Shown in pieces: positions 34,580 through 42,533 of a stretch of DNA of 59,344 bases. The position numbers and the translations under genes were made by a program. Position 1 is the stretch's first letter. Each line of letters begins with the position of its first letter. The notes under the pieces were generated by a model. It was not told where the DNA came from. It did not search any database and saw nothing but the letters and a program-made list of their open reading frames with translations. Source of the stretch: Bacteroidales bacterium (GTDB lineage Bacteria > Bacteroidota > Bacteroidia > Bacteroidales > Marinilabiliaceae); contig JALEMI010000083.1 of assembly GCA_022768325.1 (NCBI GenBank), forward strand, positions 1-59,344, in the 5' to 3' direction.

Positions 34580-37345
34580 ATGAACAGAATCATCGCTTTT
34601 TTTCTGTTGTCTCAGATGTCTCTTGTTGCGTTTGCGCAACAGGTTGAGTACCCGTGCGATGGCTATATCGCTAAAGGCAAGTACGAAAAGGCTCAGGAAA
34701 AAATATTCCAAGCCATTAACAAAGAGCCTGACGCTACGGTCTTCTATGCGGCGGCTATGCTCCACGCCACAAAATCATACGTCAATTTTGATCCCGATAA
34801 GGCCTACGACTATATGCTTAAGTCGCAAGATTGCTACGCTAAGGCCGACGAAAAGCGACGTCTGAAACTTGAAAAACACGGCTACAATGTAGATATGTAT
34901 GCAAATGCCTACATCGAATTGGCAAAACTTGGGCTTGAGCAAGCTGACAATAATCCATCGGTAGAGAATTACGACAAGTTCCTCAACCTCTACGCCCGCG
35001 CCAGTGCCAATCAAAAATATGAGGCCACCAACAAGCGTAACGCCATTGCCTTCGCACAGACGCAACAACAAAACAGCGTAGCCGCGTACGATGCCTTTTT
35101 GAAGAAATACCCCCAAGCGAAAGAGGTCAAGCAAGCCACAAAAGAGCGAAACGCACTCGCCTACAAAGAGGCCGATAATGTTGGCACCCTTGCCGCCTAT
35201 AACGACTTTCTGAGTAAATATCCCAATGCGAATGAGGCTCCAAAAGCATGGGAGCACATCTTCCAAATAGCCTACAACGACACCCAACGCCTCAATACTG
35301 AGCAAGGTTATTGGAATTATGCGCAGCAATACCCCCAGAGCCAATATGCTGTCATCGCCACTGCCAAAGCAAAAGAGATGCAATATGTCCGCCTGACGGC
35401 AAATGCTGATTGGGAAGCGTATCAGAACTATTTCAAAGAATACCCCGAGAATAAGGTGCAGAGGATCAAAGCGCAAAGCGCAATGTGTCAGCTCGTAAAG
35501 AAGTCGCGCAACGTCAGCAACCTTGACTACTGTATCGAGTCGTTCGACACCGCATTTCGAGACTCATGCCTTCTTGTGCTTCACGACGTTTACGCTTCAA
35601 CGGGCGACATTTCTGATTTAAGAAGATTCTACGACTCGTACGACCTCACTAATTCTTGCGAACAACTGCGCAAACTGAAAATGAATGACTTGGCTCTCGC
35701 AAACATATATCAGTTTGGCACAACCGATGAATTTATATGTGCTGCGGCTCCATACTACGCTGCGTTTCTCCAACTCAGGGAACTTGTCGTTGAAGATTTG
35801 AAAACGAAAAGCTGGGCGAAAGCCGCAGCCACGGTTAAGAAATTTGCCGACTGCTTTGGTTCTGACCACAACTACATGAACCTCCTCTCCGTACTCGAAG
35901 CTCCTGCCGACAAAGCAGTGAAAGTGAATAGCTTTGGCGCAAATATCAACACAAAGGGTGAAGAATACTGCTCTGCCATGTCGGGCGATGGGAAAACGAT
36001 GCTCTTTTGCGGGAAAGACCGTAAAGACAATATGGGTCTTGAAGACATCTTCATTTCTACAAAGCGTAATGGCGTTTGGACGAAAGCTAAGCTTATACCA
36101 GATCTCAATACCCCCTACGGTAACGAGGCCCCCGAAGCTCTTTCTGCCGACGGCACTAAACTCATTCTTTTTAAAGACGGCAACCAATATGTTTCCGAAA
36201 AAACTGCTAAGGGCTGGAGTTCACCAAAATCGCTATCGTCTAATATCAACATTTCATCGTGGCAAGCTGATGCCATGATTACAAGCGATGGGCGAGCAAT
36301 CCTATTCACTTCTCGTAACTGTTCGCCTCACGAACTGTCAACTTCACAGAACATCTATGTCTCACTTCTTGACGAGAATGGAGAATGGGGAACGCCTGTC
36401 GACCTCGGACCTACAATCAATACGCCTTTCTGCGACCGTTCGCCAATCCTGCACCCCGACATGAAGACGCTCTACTTCTGTTCTGAAGGCCACGGTGCTA
36501 TTGGCGGTCTGGACGTATTCAAGTCCACACGCCTGCGCGACGATAGTTGGACGGAATGGAGCGAGCCCGTCAGTCTCGGCAAAGAGATAAACACCATCGA
36601 CAACGAGTGCTGGTACAAGATTTCAACTGACGGCAAGACTGCTTATTTCTCCAAAACGCTCAACGACAACCAAGACATCTTCTGGCTCAATCTACCAGAA
36701 AAAATGCGCCCCAACCCCGTTGCTACCGTTAGCGGAAGACTCTCCGACCCCCATGGAAAACCCGTAACCGCAGTTATTAAATGGGAAGACCTTGAGCAGC
36801 ATAAAATCATTGGACAATCGCAAACAGACCCCGAAGACGGCTCGTTCTTCATCATCTTGCCAATGGGTCGCAACTACGGCTACTACATCGACGACGAACA
36901 GTTCTTCCCGCTGTCCAGCAACCTCGATTTGAGCAAAAAGAACGAAAACGTCGTCATTGAAAATAATCTCAATATCGCCACTATTCAGCAAATGATTGAC
37001 GAGAAGATCCCAATGCCCCTCAATAATCTTTTCTTCAATACTGGCGACTCTACACTGCTCGCCACATCTGTCGATGAGCTCCGGCGAGTTGCCAACCTTA
37101 TTCAGAAAACTGGCAGAAAAGTAGAAATCGGTGGTCACACCGACAATACGGGAGACAAAGTCCGAAACCAACTCCTTTCCGAAGCTCGCGCCATGGCTGC
37201 CAAGTCCTTCCTCGTCGAAATGGGGTGCGATGCCGATAAAATCATAACCGTAGGTTACGGAGACAGCCAAAACGTCGCCGATAATAAGACAACCGAAGGA
37301 AGACGCAAAAACCGTCGAGTCGAGATTCGATTTGTTGAAGATTAA
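34580..37345 (+). CDS. OmpA-family protein with TPR-like N-terminus and PD40 beta-propeller
   Basis: 921 aa, with a signal peptide (IIAFFLLSQMSLVAFAQ). Residues 25-400 are helical with TPR-like repeats, including two close repeats of the form AYDAFLKKYPQAKEVKQATK / AYNDFLSKYPNANEAPKAW. Residues 440-680 contain WD40-like PD40 blades (EEYCSAMSGDGKTMLFCGKD, GNEAPEALSADGTKLILFKD, SWQADAMITSDGRAILFTS). A carboxypeptidase-regulatory-like stretch lies at about 710-780. The C-terminal OmpA domain (about 810-921, with EIGGHTDNTGDKVRNQLLSE and NRRVEIRF) binds peptidoglycan. The plan resembles PorE/gliding-associated OmpA proteins linked to T9SS. Lower GC than its neighbours and flanked by the 3'-end repeats. 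Confidence 0.9.
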   Translation: MNRIIAFFLLSQMSLVAFAQQVEYPCDGYIAKGKYEKAQEKIFQAINKEPDATVFYAAAMLHATKSYVNFDPDKAYDYMLKSQDCYAKADEKRRLKLEKHGYNVDMYANAYIELAKLGLEQADNNPSVENYDKFLNLYARASANQKYEATNKRNAIAFAQTQQQNSVAAYDAFLKKYPQAKEVKQATKERNALAYKEADNVGTLAAYNDFLSKYPNANEAPKAWEHIFQIAYNDTQRLNTEQGYWNYAQQYPQSQYAVIATAKAKEMQYVRLTANADWEAYQNYFKEYPENKVQRIKAQSAMCQLVKKSRNVSNLDYCIESFDTAFRDSCLLVLHDVYASTGDISDLRRFYDSYDLTNSCEQLRKLKMNDLALANIYQFGTTDEFICAAAPYYAAFLQLRELVVEDLKTKSWAKAAATVKKFADCFGSDHNYMNLLSVLEAPADKAVKVNSFGANINTKGEEYCSAMSGDGKTMLFCGKDRKDNMGLEDIFISTKRNGVWTKAKLIPDLNTPYGNEAPEALSADGTKLILFKDGNQYVSEKTAKGWSSPKSLSSNINISSWQADAMITSDGRAILFTSRNCSPHELSTSQNIYVSLLDENGEWGTPVDLGPTINTPFCDRSPILHPDMKTLYFCSEGHGAIGGLDVFKSTRLRDDSWTEWSEPVSLGKEINTIDNECWYKISTDGKTAYFSKTLNDNQDIFWLNLPEKMRPNPVATVSGRLSDPHGKPVTAVIKWEDLEQHKIIGQSQTDPEDGSFFIILPMGRNYGYYIDDEQFFPLSSNLDLSKKNENVVIENNLNIATIQQMIDEKIPMPLNNLFFNTGDSTLLATSVDELRRVANLIQKTGRKVEIGGHTDNTGDKVRNQLLSEARAMAAKSFLVEMGCDADKIITVGYGDSQNVADNKTTEGRRKNRRVEIRFVED

Positions 37346-37352
37346 TGGTGAA

Positions 37353-37400
37353 ATTCTCTACCACCCAATAATCGCAATTCGGCATATCTTGGGGAGGTGA
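37353..37400 (+). pseudogene. orphan 3' end of a nitrous-oxide-stimulated-promoter family gene (repeat copy 2)
   Basis: Encodes ILYHPIIAIRHILGR and stop, without any upstream part of the gene. It differs from copy 1 mainly at third positions, so it is not a recent duplication. It sits 8 bases after the OmpA gene stop and directly abuts the hairpin at 37407. Confidence 0.8.
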
Positions 37401-37406
37401 AGTTTT

Positions 37407-37457
37407 CTAACAAAAAGAGGCGCAGGAGTTTTTGTGTCCTGCGCCTCTTTTTGTTAG
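37407..37457. terminator. 21-bp perfect hairpin, bidirectional terminator (copy A)
   Basis: Arms 37407-37427 and 37437-37457 are perfectly complementary over 21 bp with a 9-base loop. The outer stem is CTAACAAAAAG/CTTTTTGTTAG, so each direction ends in a T run. It lies between the rightward OmpA gene and the leftward lipoprotein copy. Confidence 0.85.
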
Positions 37458-37517
37458 CATTGCGTTGGCTTACTGTCGCCCGATGCAATGACCTGATTGC
37501 GGAGATTGGTTAATCCG

Positions 37518-37961
37518 CTACGGATGAATGAGTTTATTTGCGTTTCTTTTGCATTTGCCTGTCTTAGATTCGATCCAAGTGTCCTTAAGCCATTGGTCGT
37601 CAATGACGTATGTGTGGAGCCATTCGTCTTTTCCGAGTTGGATGGTTTGGCAGTTGAATTGCCAGCAGGGTGGGTCGGTCAGTGCGATGGTACTGTCTTC
37701 ACCAATGAGAATTTTGGGGTTACCACCGTGTTCCACTATGAAGATAGGGCATAATGTCGAATTGTCGTAATAGACGGTGTCATGGCTACAAATTTCGTAT
37801 ACTTCGGGCTCGTCAGATGAAAAACGAATGTTATTATCTGTGGCGTTTATTAGTATGTATTAGCTGCTGTATTCATAGTCATCGCGGTTGTCGCTGCATG
37901 AGTAGAACAACAGCATCAGTAAGCTACTCGTAAAGAGCAAAGTATTCGTCAATGTCCGCAT
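37518..37961 (-). pseudogene. lipoprotein gene, copy A, broken by a nonsense codon
   Basis: Same 147-codon frame as the intact copy at 40949-41392, beginning with ATG 37961. Codon 34 is TAA (37862-37860) where the other copy has CAA (Gln). Translation would end after the signal and the first 13 mature residues. The remaining frame stays open to 37518 with only scattered substitutions, so the loss looks recent. Restart at an internal ATG (37736) would give 72 residues without an export signal. Confidence 0.88.
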
Positions 37962-38138
37962 GGCGTGTCGGTTTTAGTTTTTTGAAATAAGGTTTTAGGC
38001 CATTCCGTTGGGTTTCTCGCTTGAAGCCTTTTCCTCATTAATTGATGTTCGTACTCGGATTGCAGTAGCAAACATACGATATTTTTTTCTTATACAACAG
38101 CCGCCAACCCTCTAAGGATGGTTGGCGGCTGGCGATTT

Positions 38139-38927
38139 CTAATTCTCTAATGTCATGCTAACCCAGAAATCTGTCAAAACATACTTGCGGTACCCCACTT
38201 CCGACTTCCCGAGCCGGACGGAATAGCTTTCAAAATCGTCATACAAGTACCTGTCCCAAGAGCGTGATTTGCCGTCAATCTCGATTACGTACTCGTCCGA
38301 CTGTAATATGGCCCCGTTTTTTGGCAGTACAACCGAGTCGTTCTTGGCTACGAATACCGAGATAAGTTCTTTGCCGTCCTTCTTTGTGGAGATCTTCGCG
38401 TCATATTGGCTGTTGTTCGCAATCACCTCTTTCGTGATTCGGAATGGCGGAAGCCCCTTGCCTCGCATTCTGTCGGCTACTTTGCGCAGGACCTCGTCCG
38501 TGACCTCCAGCTGGTACGTTGCGTTATTGTTGTATTCATAGCTTGTGTACCATTCCTCGAGACCGCTGAAGGCGTTGTAGCAGCTGTCGTCCGACACCAA
38601 GTTTGGCACAATCTCAATCACGCTGTCTGGCAGGGAGATAATGCAAGAGACGGCATTCGGGTGCGTTTTAGCCCAATTGCGTTCTTCTCCCCGAAGGGTG
38701 GAAACTGTGCATTCTTCGCTTTTCCTAAGGAAGAGCTCACGCTTGTATTGGAATTTGGCGCATGTTACGGACAGTAAATATGCGCTTGTCTCATTCCGCA
38801 CGGTATATTCCTCGTACGGCAGCTCCTCTGGTTCTGGAGGTTCGTTGCATGATGCCATTAGGGCAGATGCCGCGAAAAAGGTGAGATATCTAATTCTCCC
38901 AAATCTTGAAAACTCCATTGATGTCAT
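38139..38927 (-). CDS. hypothetical lipoprotein
   Basis: 262 aa (possibly starting at the ATG at 38918, MEFSRFGRI). The signal LTFFAASALMASC ends in a lipobox Cys near residue 27. The mature part begins acidic (NEPPEPEELPYEE) and continues as a beta-rich domain, EYTVRNETSAYLLSVTCA. This opening resembles the start of the repeated lipoprotein (QYILINSTDNSIRFS), suggesting distant common ancestry. Function not recognised. It overlaps the upstream metallopeptidase-like gene by 38 bases on the same strand. Confidence 0.78.
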   Translation of the reverse strand: MTSMEFSRFGRIRYLTFFAASALMASCNEPPEPEELPYEEYTVRNETSAYLLSVTCAKFQYKRELFLRKSEECTVSTLRGEERNWAKTHPNAVSCIISLPDSVIEIVPNLVSDDSCYNAFSGLEEWYTSYEYNNNATYQLEVTDEVLRKVADRMRGKGLPPFRITKEVIANNSQYDAKISTKKDGKELISVFVAKNDSVVLPKNGAILQSDEYVIEIDGKSRSWDRYLYDDFESYSVRLGKSEVGYRKYVLTDFWVSMTLEN

Positions 38928-40461
38928 CTTTTTTTGACGGGTATAGTTTCATCAGATTGTCTCTCCATTCGTTCCATCTTTTTGCTCCGTGCAGAGCTTT
39001 TTCAATGTCGGACATGGATATACAGCATGGTGTTTTTTTCTTATATGTTTTGTTGTTAAGCCCAGTTCTGTACAGATTGCTGTCGTCTAAAAGGTCTCTC
39101 ACGACCATCGTGTACGTAGAGCTGCCATCGTGTTTTGCCAAATTGTCGCCGTACATTGGTAGAGCCATCACCCATTCGACTCCTCTAGCCCAGCTCTCTT
39201 TTACTTTGTCAGCAGTTCCGTGGTAATCCATTCGCCTCCATGCGTGGTGGGCGCAATGTCCTATTTCGTGAACAGTGGTCTTGAAGAGTTGTGCGGAGCT
39301 GTCCATGTTGTCCTTGGAATAATATATAGAAATGTCTGGCAGTCCTAATGCACCTATTACGGATGCAGCGTGGAAAGTCCCATTCTCTGATGGATGTCTC
39401 TCTGATAACTTGATCTTAAGGTTTCCCTCTTTAGGTCTGCTGAGGCCGTATTTCTGATAATGGTAGTAATACTCGTGCGCCGCGCGGAAAATAGAGGCGT
39501 AATACCATGAGTCGTATCCGTGTACGAACGTGTGGTTTACGCTTGATTTCATGTGGGAGCATATTGTACTCTCGGCTTGTTGGAACGGATGCCCGATTTC
39601 ACGCAGGTGGAAGTCGTCCCTCCTCCACTTGACGTAGCACCTGATGTGGTGCCGCCTTTTGGAGAAGCTGAAGTGGCCGTTTGCGTCCGTGCAACACTGG
39701 TGCGTAGTGAAACCCCTGTGGATTCTCACCGGTACACCCTCCATGGCTACTTCTCTTTTTAATGTGTTGTCGTAGTATTTCAAGTTGCCCTCGGGTCTCC
39801 ATTTTGAGCTTTTGTTTCCGCTTTCAGTCTCAATGACCACCCCGGCCAGCTCTAATGCCTTGGATTCGAGCCTCTCCCATATGGAAACGTATGTAGCTTT
39901 GTTCGCGTTGAGGTCATTGTCGCAATCCTCGAAAACGTTTGCTTCTTCCAAAAGGTAAAGCTCGGACAGTGTCTCGTGTGGGACGTTGGGCAGATCTTGT
40001 CCTATTCTTGCAACGCAGTATTGATATGTCGGGACGCTGTCCGGCAGTGATGGGTCGTGGTAATAGTCGCCTATCTGCTCAATCTCCCTGTCCATTGGGA
40101 TTACGGTGTACATTATCTCCTTGTCATTGTCGAGAAGTTCAACTTCCGCCGAGTCGCGAGGTGCGAATTTGAGATAGAGGTGCGTTGCCTCGATGTCTTC
40201 TTCGTTGATGGCCAATGCCTTGTTTCCTCCGCCCTCTGCCTTGATGGCTGCCAACGCCTTGCGCATATGCTCAGGCGTGTAGGCGTTTGGGATTCTCTCG
40301 CCGAGTACCGTCGCACCGTGCGTGAAAGGGACGGTCGCTTCTATCTCGGTTTCCGTGGTTTTTGCATCGTCGAGCGTTAGTTCTGGAGACTCAATCTCTG
40401 TCTCTCCGCATGCGGAAAGGATGACCGCTGTGACGACAAGAACGTAATTCTTGATTGTCAT
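38890..40461 (-). CDS. lipoprotein with HExxH zinc-protease motif
   Basis: 523 aa, with a lipoprotein signal (NYVLVVTAVILSACG, Cys18). The N-terminal half (about 20-300) is unassigned; it includes a carboxypeptidase-regulatory-like segment (VPVRIHRGFTTHQCCTDANG). The C-terminal half contains TTVHEIGHCAHHAWRRMDYH, an HExxH zinc site at about residues 398-402 with further His close by, and W/E-rich sequence (SWARGVEWVMA) where a third ligand Glu could lie. Predicted surface or periplasmic metallopeptidase; activity is inferred. It overlaps the next gene by 38 bases. AT-richer than the core genes. Confidence 0.78.
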   Translation of the reverse strand: MTIKNYVLVVTAVILSACGETEIESPELTLDDAKTTETEIEATVPFTHGATVLGERIPNAYTPEHMRKALAAIKAEGGGNKALAINEEDIEATHLYLKFAPRDSAEVELLDNDKEIMYTVIPMDREIEQIGDYYHDPSLPDSVPTYQYCVARIGQDLPNVPHETLSELYLLEEANVFEDCDNDLNANKATYVSIWERLESKALELAGVVIETESGNKSSKWRPEGNLKYYDNTLKREVAMEGVPVRIHRGFTTHQCCTDANGHFSFSKRRHHIRCYVKWRRDDFHLREIGHPFQQAESTICSHMKSSVNHTFVHGYDSWYYASIFRAAHEYYYHYQKYGLSRPKEGNLKIKLSERHPSENGTFHAASVIGALGLPDISIYYSKDNMDSSAQLFKTTVHEIGHCAHHAWRRMDYHGTADKVKESWARGVEWVMALPMYGDNLAKHDGSSTYTMVVRDLLDDSNLYRTGLNNKTYKKKTPCCISMSDIEKALHGAKRWNEWRDNLMKLYPSKKDDINGVFKIWEN

Positions 40462-40948
40462 TTTGTAGTGTGTGCTATTCTAAGAGTTTATGGATTCGTT
40501 GGCTGTGGGTCAAGGATTCAAGAGGGCGAGAATCCTCAGACCCGCTTGTTATGGATGGAGTTTGTCGTAGCTGAAGAGGGAGGTGTCGCAGTGCGCAAAA
40601 GCGGCGGGTCTCTTATCAGTTGGAGAAAATGTCAGACAAATGTAGTGCTTTATTGTTTATATGCGATAAAAATCAGAAGCCAATTCAATCAAATTTCCCA
40701 TCGCCCGTTGTTGCCATTTGTCGCCTAACAAGGCTCTTCCATTTTAAAACTTCCAAAACGGCGCAAAGACTCGTCTAATATCTTGAAATATAAGAAAGTA
40801 ACGCTGCAAGGAGGGACTCTTGTGGAGGTGCGGTTTTCTAACAAAAAGAGGCGCAGGTGTTTTTGTGACCTGCGCCTCTTTTTGTTAGCATTGCGTTGGC
40901 TTACTGTCGCCCGATGCAATGACCTGATTGCGGAGATTGGTTAACCCG
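40462..40948. other. 487-bp region without genes, entering repeat copy B
   Basis: 40462-40823 is AT-rich with no convincing coding frame; 40824-40948 is the start of repeat B with its hairpin. Short open frames here have no recognisable protein features. Confidence 0.6.
40838..40888. terminator. 21-bp perfect hairpin, bidirectional terminator (copy B)
   Basis: Arms 40838-40858 and 40868-40888. Compared with copy A the loop-closing pair is T-A instead of A-T, a compensatory change that keeps the stem perfect. Confidence 0.82.
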
Positions 40949-41392
40949 CTACGGATGAATGAGTTTATTTGCGTCTCTTTTGCATTTGCCTGTCTTAGAT
41001 TCTGTCCAAGTGTCCTTAAGCCATTGGTCGTCAATGACGTATGTGTGGAGCCATTCGTTTTTTCCGAGTTGGATGGTTTGGCAGTTGAATTGCCAGCAGG
41101 GTGGGTTGGTCAGTGCGATGGTACTGTCTTCTCCAATGAGAATCTTGGGATTACCACCGTGCTCCACTATGAAGATAGGGCATAATGTCGAATTGTCGTA
41201 ATAGATGGTGTCATGGCTACATAGTTCGTATACTTCAGGCTCGTCAGATGAAAAACGAATGCTATTATCTGTGGAGTTTATTAGTATGTATTGGCTGCTG
41301 TATTCATAGTCATCGCGGTTGTCGCTGCATGAGTAGAACAACAGCATCAGTAAGCTACTCGTAAAGAGCAAAGTATTCGTCAATGTCCGCAC
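40949..41392 (-). CDS. small lipoprotein, intact copy of the repeated gene
   Basis: 147 aa from GTG 41392 (copy A has ATG here). The signal NTLLFTSSLLMLLFYSC ends at lipobox Cys21. The mature domain has short beta-strand-like blocks (SQYILINSTDNSIRFS, PIFIVEHGGNPKILIGEDST) and ends KLIHP, with two conserved Cys in NPPCWQFNC. It is not a family I recognise. It sits inside repeat B and converges on its hairpin. Its decayed twin is at 37518-37961. Confidence 0.8.
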   Translation of the reverse strand: MRTLTNTLLFTSSLLMLLFYSCSDNRDDYEYSSQYILINSTDNSIRFSSDEPEVYELCSHDTIYYDNSTLCPIFIVEHGGNPKILIGEDSTIALTNPPCWQFNCQTIQLGKNEWLHTYVIDDQWLKDTWTESKTGKCKRDANKLIHP

Positions 41393-41492
41393 TGCGAGAA
41401 GGTTTTAGTTTTTTGAAATAAGATTTTAGGCCATTCCACGTGGTTTGCTCTTTGAAACCTGCCTCAATCTGTGATATTGTGAAGCCACAAGG

Positions 41493-42443
41493 TCACGCCT
41501 TCCCCTCCTCTTTCTTCCTCTTCTTCCAAAGCTGATAACTGTTTATCACGTTCTGCCACAAGACGTATGCGCCGGGCGCGACGCTCGCCAAGGGGTTGAG
41601 GTACGTCTGCGCCATCCAAATGGCCATGACGGTGTTCTTTTGGCCTATCGCCTGGCCGCCGCTTATGCGTTCGCCATAGTGTCCCGCCACGACTTTACCA
41701 AACATGAACTGCGCGGCACACGTGGCAAGGCTCACGAGGGCAAGCGAGACGATGACCAAGGCGTCGCCAGAGTCGTCAACAATGCTCTTGACGGTCTTGC
41801 CCATCACCATGGCCAACGCCATGCCCCAAATGTAGAACGCCACCCACGAGTGGTCGCGCATCCACTCATGAGCCTTACCCCACAGCAGGCGCAACAGCTG
41901 CGCCAAGAGGAACGGGAAGATAAGTAACGGGAATACCTTGCTGAGAATCAAGAGGAAAGCCGATAAGAACTCCATCCCCCCATGGTCATGAATAAGAGGG
42001 AAGACCAGAGGAACGTATGCCGCCGTAAGGATGTTTATCATCAGGGTGTACGTGATGAGCGTCTCGGCGCTGCCACCCAACTTCGACGTTATCACAGCCG
42101 CTGCCGTCGCCGTGGGACATATTAGGCATACCATGGCCCCCTGTGCCAATACGGGCGAGACGGGCGCAAGAATGAAGTAGGCCGCCGTGCTGCCAATGAG
42201 TTGGAACAGCAGGAGCCACACGTGCCATCGCTTGATGCGGAACTCCCGAGGGTCGACACGGCAAAACGTCAAGAAGAGTTGGACAAAGATGAAGCCCGGC
42301 GTCAAGACACTGTCCAACGCCCATACAAAGGGATGAAGAGGGCGCAGTATGTCAATGCAATGGAACGAGGCGTAGATCAGGACTCCCGCAACCATGGCTG
42401 TCGGGAGCGTCCAGTTGCGCAATAAATCTACAACTTTAGACAT
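41493..42443 (-). CDS. bile acid:sodium symporter (BASS) family transporter
   Basis: 316 aa, about nine to ten hydrophobic helices, with family-like blocks: GAMVCLICPTATAAAVITSK (the first crossover with conserved Pro-Thr), FILAPVSPVLAQ upstream and GQAIGQKNTVMAIWMAQTY (second crossover with Q-x-N). The C-terminus is a short basic tail (WKKRKKEEGKA). BASS proteins import organic anions with Na+; the substrate is not readable. It lies alone between repeat B and the OmpA lipoprotein gene. Confidence 0.85.
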   Translation of the reverse strand: MSKVVDLLRNWTLPTAMVAGVLIYASFHCIDILRPLHPFVWALDSVLTPGFIFVQLFLTFCRVDPREFRIKRWHVWLLLFQLIGSTAAYFILAPVSPVLAQGAMVCLICPTATAAAVITSKLGGSAETLITYTLMINILTAAYVPLVFPLIHDHGGMEFLSAFLLILSKVFPLLIFPFLLAQLLRLLWGKAHEWMRDHSWVAFYIWGMALAMVMGKTVKSIVDDSGDALVIVSLALVSLATCAAQFMFGKVVAGHYGERISGGQAIGQKNTVMAIWMAQTYLNPLASVAPGAYVLWQNVINSYQLWKKRKKEEGKA

Positions 42444-42488
42444 TTAACAACTCGTTGAAGGATGAAAAAGTGGTGTTCTAAAAGAGAT

Positions 42489-42527
42489 GCCGCGGCGTGA
42501 AATCTTTTCTTCGTTTCATGCCGCGGC
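42489..42527 (-). terminator. terminator after the OmpA lipoprotein gene
   Basis: GCCGCGGC and TGAAA arms (42489-42504) pair with TTTCA and GCCGCGGC (42514-42527); TCTCTTTT follows on the minus strand. Confidence 0.7.
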
Positions 42528-42533
42528 GCAATG

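Larger units (their letters stand above)
37393..38029. repeat. 637-bp direct repeat, copy A
   Basis: Aligns without indels to 40824-41460 at a constant offset of 3431 bases. It covers the hairpin at 37407, the 3' flank, the complete lipoprotein gene copy and about 70 bases upstream of it. Confidence 0.92.
40824..41460. repeat. 637-bp direct repeat, copy B
   Basis: Partner of 37393-38029; colinear, no indels. Together the copies bracket 2.8 kb with the two lipoprotein genes at 38139-40461. Confidence 0.92.

Noticed and set aside
34580-37345. A mobile element or integron cassette carrying the OmpA gene
   Set aside because: No integrase, transposase or inverted ends are present; only the repeated gene 3' end is seen, so it is reported as a recombination scar.
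19230-37862. Recoding of TAA as glutamine, suggested by two in-frame TAA codons (19230-19232 and 37862-37860), the second replacing CAA
   Set aside because: TAA is the ordinary stop of many intact genes here (for example floA, ddl and aspS), so independent nonsense mutations or sequencing errors are simpler.
40468-40728. An 86-codon rightward frame upstream of repeat B
   Set aside because: No start context, signal, domain or conservation clue; composition is like non-coding DNA.
37407-40888. CRISPR-like repeats formed by the paired hairpins
   Set aside because: Only two copies 3.4 kb apart, each inside a longer duplicated segment, with no spacer array or cas genes.
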